Shown: positions 1 to 5,274 of the stretch, in pieces
How the letters are laid out: every line of letters starts with the position of its first letter
How positions within the stretch are numbered: the first letter of the stretch is position 1
DNA from: Pseudomonadota bacterium
GTDB taxonomy: Bacteria; Pseudomonadota; Alphaproteobacteria; Rhizobiales; Devosiaceae
DNA length: 27,259 nt
Direction: 5' to 3'
Assembly: GCA_023431205.1 (NCBI GenBank)
Contig: JAEYXQ010000076.1
Span: 1 to 27,259 of the forward strand
Translations under genes and position numbers: made by a program
The notes under the pieces: generated by a model
Database searches by the model: none
Seen by the model: the letters and a program-made list of their open reading frames with translations, nothing else
Told to the model about the DNA's origin: nothing

Positions 1-377
1 AAGCTCTCGTAGTCGCCGCCGAACGGGTTCGGCACGGCGGTCAGCGGCTTGTGCAGGTGCGGCTCGAGGAACGAGCGGTCCGGCACGTTGTCCGGAATCT
101 TGCGCATGCCGTCCATGTCGTCGGAAAAGCACAGCAGCCGGGTCGGGATCTGGTCGCGGGTCAAGAGGCGGAAGGCGGTGCGCACCATGGTGGTGCGGGC
201 GACTTCGCCGAAGGTGCCGATATGCGGCAGCCCCGAGGGGCCGTAGCCGGTCTCGAACAGGGCCTCGGTCTTGCCGGACTTTTCCAGCCGCCGGACGAGT
301 TTGCGCGCCTCCTCGAACGGCCAGGCGCGGGCGGTCTGGGCGGCGTCGAAAAACGCGGGGTCAAGCTCGGGCAGCAC
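1..377 (-). CDS. lysS: Lysyl-tRNA synthetase, class I (partial, N-terminal part)
   Basis: The enzyme charges tRNA-Lys with lysine in the cytoplasm. Only the first ~125 residues lie in the window; the gene runs off the left edge. The translation contains GYGPSGLPHIGTFGEVART, which carries the HIGH-like nucleotide-binding signature (here HIGT) typical of archaeal-type class I LysRS. This class replaces the class II enzyme in many alphaproteobacteria. The start is taken as GTG at 375-377, giving MLPELDPAFF; an AAGAGG-like ribosome site lies 9 nt upstream. The frame stays open further upstream without a clear ATG, so the exact start is uncertain. It is divergent from the TerB-domain gene. The family call is firm from the signature and the flanking conserved sequence (RRLEKSGK, LCFSDDMDGMRK). 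Confidence 0.9.
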   Translation of the reverse strand, partial: MLPELDPAFFDAAQTARAWPFEEARKLVRRLEKSGKTEALFETGYGPSGLPHIGTFGEVARTTMVRTAFRLLTRDQIPTRLLCFSDDMDGMRKIPDNVPDRSFLEPHLHKPLTAVPNPFGGDYES

Positions 378-509
378 TCTGGAAAGCCTCTTACGGGAAA
401 CCGGGGGTGTTTGACACCCACAGCGGCGCGCGTCAACGCCGGCCTGCCTTGCCAAGGGGCGGCGGGCTGCCTAGGTGTTGGCGCAACCGCCGAGCCCAAG
501 GACCTGCCG

Positions 510-923
510 ATGTCGCTTTCCGTGCACGATGCCCTGATCCGCCTGATGATCGTTGCCGCCTCGGCGGACCACGAGATCACCGCGGTCGAGCTGGACCGGA
601 TCGAGGGGCTGGTCGGGCGGCTGCCGGTGTTCGAGGGCTTCGACCGTTCGCGGCTGGCCGACGTGGCCAATGCCTGTGCCGATGCCATGAACGATGGCGC
701 CGGGCTCGACGGCGTGATCGCCGAGGCGATCGCGGCGCTGCCACCCAAGCTCGAGGACACCGCCTATGCCCTGGCGGTCGAGGTGACGGCGGTGGACCTC
801 CTGCTGGAGCAGGAAGAGCTGCGCTTTCTCGAACTGATGCGCGACTACATGCGGCTCGACCGGCTGACCACCGCGGCCATCGAGGTGGCAGCGCGGGCGC
901 GGCTCAGGAAGCTGCCGGAGTAA
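510..923 (+). CDS. TerB-domain protein (tellurite-resistance TerB-like)
   Basis: This 137-residue, all-helical acidic protein begins MSLSVHDALIRLMIVAASAD and contains a DHEITAVELDRIEGLV segment. That pattern fits TerB/DjlA-type helical domains, in which acidic residues near the helix turns may bind metal. ATG at 510 is preceded by AAGGA at 498-502 with 7-nt spacing, so this start is preferred over the open frame reaching back to position 51, which overlaps lysS on the other strand. No other ter genes are nearby, so a role in tellurite resistance is not implied; lone TerB-domain proteins are common and poorly characterised. No signal peptide or membrane segment is seen. Confidence 0.75.
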   Translation: MSLSVHDALIRLMIVAASADHEITAVELDRIEGLVGRLPVFEGFDRSRLADVANACADAMNDGAGLDGVIAEAIAALPPKLEDTAYALAVEVTAVDLLLEQEELRFLELMRDYMRLDRLTTAAIEVAARARLRKLPE

Positions 924-968
924 GGCGACCTACCCGGACCCCATACCGAGGCGCTTCAGCGGCCGCGA

Positions 969-997
969 CCTCGTGGTTCGACAAGCTCACCATGAGG
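969..997. repeat. REP-like palindromic intergenic element
   Basis: Arms CCTCGTGGT (969-977) and ACCATGAGG (989-997) pair over 9 positions with one G-T wobble. They enclose TCGACAAGCTC. From memory, the core TTCGACAAGCTCA recurs in intergenic regions of many proteobacterial genomes. It sits between the TerB gene and the convergent family-3 binding-protein gene, so as RNA it could also fold as a 3' hairpin. Confidence 0.55.
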
Positions 998-1063
998 TCT
1001 ATGCGAGCGTGCGGTCTATGCAAGCGTGGGTCCGTGCGAGCGTGCGGTGTATGAGAGCTTTGG
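996..1063. repeat. 17-bp tandem repeat, about four degenerate copies
   Basis: Successive units start at 996 (GGTCTATGCGAGCGTGC), 1013 (GGTCTATGCAAGCGTGG), 1030 (16 bp, GTCCGTGCGAGCGTGC) and 1046 (diverged, GGTGTATGAGAGC). Units 1 and 2 differ at two positions. It directly abuts the REP-like palindrome and fills the gap between two convergent genes. No convincing reading frame is present. Confidence 0.6.
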
Positions 1064-1074
1064 CTCTCAGGAGC

Positions 1075-1878
1075 CTAGTAGAACCCCACCGGGAACCAGC
1101 GCAGGTAGAGTTCGTCGAGAGTGCCGTTTTCCTCTAGGCGCACCAGGGCCCAGTCGATGGCCTGACGGACGGCGTCCTGCCCGGCGGGAACGGCGACGGC
1201 AAGACCTTCGCCGAACAGGGCGGGCCGGAAATAGGGCTCGCCGGCAAAGCCGCAGCAGCCGAGATTTTCATTGATCCAGAACGAGGCGCGCATGGCGTCG
1301 CCGAAAAAGGCGTCGGCGGTGCCGGCGCGCACCGCTTCAAGCGCCTCGATTTCGCTGGGAAAGGCGCGGGTCGCCACGTCCGGCAGGTAGCGCTGCATGA
1401 AGGTGGCATGGGCGCTGCCGGAGCGGACCGCAACGGTGCGATCCGCCAGGCGGGCCGGATCGAAGCGCTCGGCATCTTCAAGCCGAGTGACGAAGCGGCC
1501 CGGCAGCGCCAGGTAGGTCGCGCTGAAGTCGAAGCGCTCGCCGTTCTCCGGCGTCAGCGCCAGTCCGGCGATCAGGGCGTCACCCTGGTTGTCCGCCAGA
1601 GCGTCGGCGACCTGCTCCCAGGGCCAGGCCTGGATGGTGCAGGCCACGTCCACCTCGGCGCAGATGCGACGGGCGAGGTCGATGTTGAAGCCGATCAGTT
1701 CGCCGCCGCCGTCGCGGAAGTTGAAGGGCGGGAAATCGGCCGTGGTGAGGAAGCGGATCGCCGGCACCTGCGTGACGCTGGGCAGCAATTCGCGCGCGCT
1801 CGGATCGGTGTGGTTGGGCAGGGTCTGGGCGAGAGCGGGTGTGGCGAGGAGCATGGCCGCCATCAATGCGCCCAGCAT
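1075..1878 (-). CDS. Transporter substrate-binding protein, family 3 (orphan periplasmic binding protein)
   Basis: This 267-residue exported protein belongs to the periplasmic binding protein family 3 (amino-acid binding SBP_bac_3 type). The start at ATG 1876-1878 gives a classic signal peptide (MLGALMAAMLLATPALA, cleavage before QTLPN). The body shows the family pattern: LTTADFPPFNF near the N-terminus, GELIGFNIDLARRIC, then GLALTPENGERFDFSATYL. The frame stays open to 2025, but that extension is only the translation of a palindromic repeat (PPLPLEGRG...PQPSPQGGG) and is not believed. No permease or ATPase genes adjoin it, so it may feed a transporter encoded elsewhere or act as a sensor. 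A CC pair (NLGCCGF) near the C-terminus is unusual and could form a disulfide. Confidence 0.8.
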   Translation of the reverse strand: MLGALMAAMLLATPALAQTLPNHTDPSARELLPSVTQVPAIRFLTTADFPPFNFRDGGGELIGFNIDLARRICAEVDVACTIQAWPWEQVADALADNQGDALIAGLALTPENGERFDFSATYLALPGRFVTRLEDAERFDPARLADRTVAVRSGSAHATFMQRYLPDVATRAFPSEIEALEAVRAGTADAFFGDAMRASFWINENLGCCGFAGEPYFRPALFGEGLAVAVPAGQDAVRQAIDWALVRLEENGTLDELYLRWFPVGFY

Positions 1879-1894
1879 CCTCAGGGGCGCCCTC

Positions 1895-1987
1895 CCTCCC
1901 CCTTGAGGGGAGGGCTGGGGTGGGGGTCCATCGGTCCCTGCCCCGAACATCCACCCCCACCCCCGGCCCCTCCCCTCAAGGGGGAGG
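1895..1987. repeat. Large palindromic intergenic repeat (GAGGGGAGGG family), copy 1
   Basis: Two arms of about 33 bp (1896-1927 and 1953-1986) are near-perfect reverse complements separated by about 25 bp. Each arm itself holds a small hairpin around CCCCTTGAGGGG. The element lies in the 146-bp gap between metZ and the family-3 binding-protein gene. A related sequence occurs at 17251-17340. The family resembles the ubiquitous intergenic palindromes that translate as PSPQGGG or PLPLEGRG in alphaproteobacteria. It may act as a transcript-stabilising or terminating hairpin. Confidence 0.75.
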
Positions 1988-2024
1988 GGAGGCAGAACAT
2001 CCGCACTCTGCATCCCAACGACCA

Positions 2025-3233
2025 TCAGACCTGGTCCAGGCCGTACATCAGGTCGGCGATGAGGTCGTCGGGATCCTCAAGACCAACCGAAAGGCGCAGC
2101 AGGCCGGGGGTGACGCCGGTTTCGAGACGGACGTCCTCGGTGAAACGCGCATGCGTGGTGGTGCGCGGATGGGTGATCAGCGAGCGCGCGTCGCCGAGAT
2201 TGTTGGAAATCAGGATCACCGCCAGATTGTCGGAGAGGGCGAAGGCGCCTTCCTGTCCGCCCTTGACGTCGATGGCGAGCAGGGTCGAGCCGCGCGTCAT
2301 CTGACGCCGGGCCAGGTCGTATTGCGGGTGGCGGGGGTCATGGGGATAGATGACGCGCTCGACCTTGGGATGGCTGGCCAGAGCCGCGGCGATCTTTTCG
2401 GCGCTGTCGGTCATGCGCTCGACGCGCAGGGCGTAGGTTTCCAGCCCCTTGAGCAGCACCCAGGCGTTGAAGGCGCTGAGGGTGGCGCCGGTCTGGCGCA
2501 GGAAGGTGTGGACGTCGCCCTCGATCAGGTCCCTGGAGCCGAGGACGATGCCGCCGAGCACCCTGCCCTGCCCGTCGATGTGCTTGGTGGCCGAGTAGGT
2601 GACGAGGTCGGCCCCCAGTTCCAGCGGCTTCTGGTAGAGCGCCGTGGCGAAGACATTGTCGACGATGAGCTTGGCCCCATGGGCGTGGGCGATGTCGGCC
2701 ACGGCCTTGATGTCGGTCAGTTCGAGCGTCGGGTTGGTCGGGGTCTCGACGAACACCAGTTTGGTGTTCGTCTGCATGGCGCGGGCGAAGTTCTCCGGAT
2801 CCCGGCCATCGACCAGGGTCGAGCTGACGCCGAAGCGCGGCGCGTAGTCTTCCACCACATAGCGGCAGCCGCCGAACAGCGCCTGCGCCGCAACGATATG
2901 GTCACCGGCCCGAACCTGGCTCATCACCGCATTCGTGACCGCCGCCATACCCGAGGCGAAGGCGCGGCCTGCCTCGGCGCCCTCGATCAGCGCCATGCGC
3001 TCCTGGAACACGTCGACGGTGGGGTTGGCAAAGCGGGAATAGTTGTGGCCGCCCGGGATCTTGTTCTGGAACAGGAGCTCGGCGTGCTCGGAGCTTGGAT
3101 AGGAGTAGCCCGAGTTCAGAAACAGCGCCTCGCTGGTCTCCAGAAACTCGCTGCGGTTATTGCCGCCGTGAACCATCTGTGTGGCCGCGGACCGGTTTTT
3201 CGGATCACGGAGTGGATTGTTCTGGTTCGACAT
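2025..3233 (-). CDS. metZ: O-succinylhomoserine sulfhydrylase
   Basis: This cytoplasmic PLP enzyme makes homocysteine from O-succinylhomoserine and sulfide, in direct-sulfhydrylation methionine synthesis. The 402-residue protein has the Cys/Met-metabolism PLP fold: YSRFANPT (about 65-72), the ASGMAAV segment, ETPTNPTLE and the PLP lysine in SATKHIDGQGR (K217). The C-terminal TPGLLRLSVGLED is typical of the family. ATG at 3231-3233 has GAAGG just upstream; a longer open frame to 3299 would run through the terminator and is rejected. A SAM-II riboswitch plus intrinsic terminator precedes the gene, so it should be repressed by S-adenosylmethionine. That regulation supports metZ over other members of the gamma-synthase family such as metB or metC. 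Confidence 0.93.
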   Translation of the reverse strand: MSNQNNPLRDPKNRSAATQMVHGGNNRSEFLETSEALFLNSGYSYPSSEHAELLFQNKIPGGHNYSRFANPTVDVFQERMALIEGAEAGRAFASGMAAVTNAVMSQVRAGDHIVAAQALFGGCRYVVEDYAPRFGVSSTLVDGRDPENFARAMQTNTKLVFVETPTNPTLELTDIKAVADIAHAHGAKLIVDNVFATALYQKPLELGADLVTYSATKHIDGQGRVLGGIVLGSRDLIEGDVHTFLRQTGATLSAFNAWVLLKGLETYALRVERMTDSAEKIAAALASHPKVERVIYPHDPRHPQYDLARRQMTRGSTLLAIDVKGGQEGAFALSDNLAVILISNNLGDARSLITHPRTTTHARFTEDVRLETGVTPGLLRLSVGLEDPDDLIADLMYGLDQV

Positions 3234-3249
3234 GGCGCTGCCTTCAGAC

Positions 3250-3281
3250 AAAAAAACCGGCACGCGAGTGGCGGCCGGTTT
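3250..3281 (-). terminator. Intrinsic terminator in the metZ leader
   Basis: On the minus strand AAACCGGC (3281-3274) pairs with GCCGGTTT (3261-3254) over 8 bp, around a 12-nt loop. A run of seven T residues (3256-3250) completes it. It lies between the riboswitch and the metZ ribosome site, so it can only be a regulatory attenuator. Its 5' arm ACCGGCC (3279-3273) is also complementary to riboswitch bases 3329-3323 (GGCCGGT), an apparent antiterminator. Confidence 0.85.
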
Positions 3282-3286
3282 CCACA

Positions 3287-3341
3287 CGGTCCTTAGCAAG
3301 TTGTTTTAAGTGGCTGCAAGCGACCGGCCAAATCACCACTG
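3287..3341 (-). promoter_or_regulatory. SAM-II riboswitch
   Basis: The minus-strand leader contains GTGGTGATTTG, then GCTTGCAGCCACTTAAA, then GCTAAGGACCG, matching the conserved blocks of the alphaproteobacterial SAM-II aptamer. P1 is AGTGG (3340-3336) with CCACT (3313-3309). The pseudoknot is CGGTC (3326-3322) with GACCG (3291-3287), five Watson-Crick pairs. SAM-II is known upstream of metA and metZ in this class, which matches the gene downstream. The aptamer bases are seen directly; ligand binding is inferred from the family. Confidence 0.9.
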
Positions 3342-3348
3342 GGCTGTG

Positions 3349-3377
3349 ATGTAAAGGCAATTGGCTGTTGGCGTCAA
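3349..3377 (-). promoter_or_regulatory. Probable metZ promoter
   Basis: On the minus strand TTGACG (3377-3372) is followed after exactly 17 nt by TTACAT (3354-3349). The expected start near 3342 would place the riboswitch aptamer at the very 5' end of the transcript. The -35 box is strong and the -10 box modest. Confidence 0.55.
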
Positions 3378-3429
3378 CCGCAGTGGTTGCTAGGAAAACC
3401 CGGGCCTTCGCCCGCGTGAGCAGCTTGAG

Positions 3430-4536
3430 ATGCAACAGGACTGGCCCAAGGGCGTCTTTCCCGCACGGTTGATCGAAGCCCTGCACCAGCAGGGCGCGAT
3501 CATGGCTGCGCGTCCTTTGGACGCCGATCAGGTGCAGCCGGCGAGCCTTGATCTGCGGCTGGGGCCGGTGGCCTATCGGGTGCGCTCGAGCTTCTTGCCG
3601 GGACCGTCGCATTCGGTGGCCGAACGGATCGAGGCGCTGAAGCTGCACGAGGTGGACCTGAGCAAGGGCGCGGTGCTGGAGCGGGGCTGCGTCTACCTGG
3701 TGCCGCTCGAGGAAACGCTGGCGCTGCCGGCGGCGGTCAGCGCCTCGGCCAATCCCAAGAGCTCCACCGGGCGGCTTGACGTCTTCACCCGCGTGATCGG
3801 CGATCGGGCGCGTGGCTTTGACCAGTTGCCGCCCGGATATGCCGGGCCGCTTTATCTCGAGATCAGCCCGCGGACCTTCCCGGTGCTGGTGCGCACCGGC
3901 TCGCGGCTGAGTCAGATGCGGTTTCGTTCGGGGGACACGCGCCTGTCGGCGGCCGAGCACGTGGCGCTGCACGAGGCGGAGGGGCTGGTCTTCGGCGAGA
4001 CCACGCCGGTCGGCGACGGGGTGGCGCTCTCCATCGATCTTCTGGGCGAAGGCCGCAATGGCCTGGTCGGCTTCCGCTCCAAGCGCCACACCGCCGTGGT
4101 CGATATGGACCGCAAGGGTGCGCTCGATGTGCTCGATTTCTGGGAACCGCTGGTCAATCGCGGCGGCGGCGAACTGATCCTCGACCCGGACGAGTTCTAT
4201 ATCCTGGTCAGCCACGAGGCGGTGCATGTGCCGCCCACGCACGCGGCCGAGATGGTGCCGTTCGATCCGCTGGTGGGGGAGTTCCGGGTGCATTATGCCG
4301 GCTTCTTCGACCCGGGCTTCGGCCATTCACCGGCAGGCGGCAGTGGCAGCCGGGCGGTGCTGGAGGTGCGCAGCCGCGAGGTACCGTTCCTGCTCGGCCA
4401 TGGCCAGACCATCGGACGGCTGGTCTATGAGCGGCTGGCAGAACAGCCTGACCGGCTCTACGGGTCGGCGCTGGGCTCGAACTACCAGGCGCAGACGCTG
4501 AAGCTTTCCAAGCACTTCAAGCCCTATCCGGGCTAG
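3430..4536 (+). CDS. dcd: 2'-deoxycytidine 5'-triphosphate deaminase, long two-half form
   Basis: The enzyme converts dCTP to dUTP for thymidylate synthesis in the cytoplasm. The 368-residue product is about twice the length of the E. coli enzyme (about 193 aa) and matches the long DCD family of alphaproteobacteria. Two dUTPase-like halves can be seen. The first (about 1-185) has QPASLDLRLG, SANPKSSTGRLDVFTRVI and GPLYLEISPR. The second (about 190-368) has VALSIDLLGEG, YAGFFDPGFG, AVLEVRSREVPFLL and GQTIGRLVYE. The first half carries the S..R and E pattern expected for catalysis and the second the DPGFG pattern, so both look maintained. ATG at 3430 has only a weak ribosome site. The gene is divergent from metZ. 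Confidence 0.88.
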   Translation: MQQDWPKGVFPARLIEALHQQGAIMAARPLDADQVQPASLDLRLGPVAYRVRSSFLPGPSHSVAERIEALKLHEVDLSKGAVLERGCVYLVPLEETLALPAAVSASANPKSSTGRLDVFTRVIGDRARGFDQLPPGYAGPLYLEISPRTFPVLVRTGSRLSQMRFRSGDTRLSAAEHVALHEAEGLVFGETTPVGDGVALSIDLLGEGRNGLVGFRSKRHTAVVDMDRKGALDVLDFWEPLVNRGGGELILDPDEFYILVSHEAVHVPPTHAAEMVPFDPLVGEFRVHYAGFFDPGFGHSPAGGSGSRAVLEVRSREVPFLLGHGQTIGRLVYERLAEQPDRLYGSALGSNYQAQTLKLSKHFKPYPG

Positions 4537-4540
4537 AGGC

Positions 4541-4570
4541 GGGCGGCCGGAGCCGCCCTGCCCAGTTTTC
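4541..4570 (+). terminator. Probable terminator after dcd
   Basis: GGGCGGC (4541-4547) and GCCGCCC (4552-4558) form a perfect 7-bp stem with loop CGGA, 5 nt after the dcd stop. A short TTTT tract lies at 4566-4569. The T-run is offset from the stem by 7 nt, so termination strength is uncertain. The hairpin also faces the 3' end of the convergent small gene. Confidence 0.5.
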
Positions 4571-4571
4571 T

Positions 4572-4784
4572 CTAGTTCTTGCCGCCCTTGTCGCGAGCGT
4601 CGTGGGTGTGGTGGCTGTCGCGCACCCCACCGCCGCCGGAAACATCGGACTGGCGCCCATTGGTCGGCTGGCCCGGCACCGGGCCGCGGCCTTCGGTGGG
4701 GTCAGGCAGATCCGGCCGCTGATGGCTGCTGCCGGGACCGCCGTGATGGCGATTGGCAGCCTCGGTCTTGTCGGTGGTGGACAT
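4572..4784 (-). CDS. Small hydrophilic Gly/His-rich protein (hydrophilin-like)
   Basis: This 70-residue protein starts MSTTDKTEAANRHHGGPGSS and ends DARDKGGKN. Glycine is about 19%, with many His, Asp, Ser and Pro and almost no hydrophobic residues. It has no signal peptide or membrane segment and is predicted disordered. Its ATG lies 3 nt after the stop of the upstream small gene, and its ribosome site (AGGTG) overlaps that stop, so translation is probably coupled. No family was recognised. Composition suggests a desiccation or stress hydrophilin, which is inference only. Conservation has not been tested, so a spurious frame is possible. Confidence 0.55.
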   Translation of the reverse strand: MSTTDKTEAANRHHGGPGSSHQRPDLPDPTEGRGPVPGQPTNGRQSDVSGGGGVRDSHHTHDARDKGGKN

Positions 4785-4787
4785 GGT

Positions 4788-4982
4788 TCACCTGTCCTGC
4801 TGGTAGCCCTGATGGGTGGTATTCTGCTTGCTGTTTCCCTGGCGGCCCTGCTGGGCAAGGTTGCGCCCGTCGCCGGGGTGGCCCTTGCCGCCGTGTTCGC
4901 CATGGAGGTCGACGCTGTGCTCGCCGCCGGGCCCCTTGGGGCTGACGCTGTCGGGAGGGATGGGAGGCATGTGTTTGGACAT
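4788..4982 (-). CDS. Small conserved hydrophilic protein (hydrophilin-like)
   Basis: The product has 64 residues, starting MSKHMPPIPPDSVSPKGPGG and ending SKQNTTHQGYQQDR. Glycine is about 19% and Gln, Asn and His are abundant; no hydrophobic core is visible. From memory, the tail pattern KQNTT-QGYQQDR resembles short uncharacterised proteins of rhizobia and relatives. ATG at 4980-4982 has GGAG upstream with 6-nt spacing, better than the ATG at 4992-4994 or the longer open frame to 5054. It is the first gene of a two-gene unit and has a near-consensus GGAAC-N16-TGTT motif at 5034-5010. Function unknown; a stress-protective role is plausible. Confidence 0.7.
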   Translation of the reverse strand: MSKHMPPIPPDSVSPKGPGGEHSVDLHGEHGGKGHPGDGRNLAQQGRQGNSKQNTTHQGYQQDR

Positions 4983-5009
4983 GGTTTTCTCCATTGCTGG
5001 AGCAAGACC

Positions 5010-5034
5010 AACACGCCCGTCGGGCAGCCGTTCC
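5010..5034 (-). promoter_or_regulatory. Candidate EcfG-type general-stress promoter of the small gene pair
   Basis: On the minus strand GGAAC (5034-5030) is followed after 16 nt by TGTT (5013-5010). The alphaproteobacterial EcfG consensus is GGAAC-N16/17-CGTT, so it differs at one base of the -10 box. It lies about 28 nt upstream of the start codon at 4982, leaving a short leader. Confidence 0.4.
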
Positions 5035-5122
5035 AAGGCCGGAAACGGGTTCAACCAGATTAGCCCAGGCCGGTCCGACCGCGCTTGGTGTTGAGGCCAG
5101 GCATTTATTTACGTTGGCGCCC

Positions 5123-5148
5123 GGAACAACAGGGGTGCTCTGCCGGTT
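5123..5148 (+). promoter_or_regulatory. Weak EcfG-like motif facing the glycosyltransferase cluster
   Basis: GGAAC (5123-5127) is followed after 17 nt by GGTT (5145-5148), one mismatch from the GGAAC-N17-CGTT consensus. It points toward the glycosyltransferase gene and is about 95-127 nt from its possible starts. An 8-bp inverted repeat, GGAGGATG (5167-5174) with CATCCTCC (5201-5208), lies downstream in the leader. Confidence 0.25.
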
Positions 5149-5274
5149 GCCATAACGGAAACCGTCGGAGGATGTATCGATTGCGGACCCCTGACCGCGC
5201 CATCCTCCATCCAACAGTGTGATCCCTCCGAAGCGGGCCTGATGGGCACCGATCGATGCCGATTGGAATTTGAC

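Noticed and set aside
405..419. Promoter with TTGACA (411-416) for the TerB gene
   Set aside because: There is no acceptable -10 box at 16-18 nt. The TTGACA falls in a small GGGTGT/ACACCC hairpin and is probably chance.
996..1063. CRISPR-like array
   Set aside because: Units are 17 bp head-to-tail with no spacers, so it is a tandem repeat, not a repeat-spacer array.
1879..2025. N-terminal extension of the family-3 binding protein
   Set aside because: The extra 49 residues are the translation of the palindromic repeat, and a standard signal peptide starts at the internal ATG 1878.
3244..4326. 360-aa minus-strand frame opposite dcd, running into the metZ leader
   Set aside because: It would cover the riboswitch and terminator, and its product (HPIG, RRQ and HHRAL-like repeats) looks like an antisense shadow.
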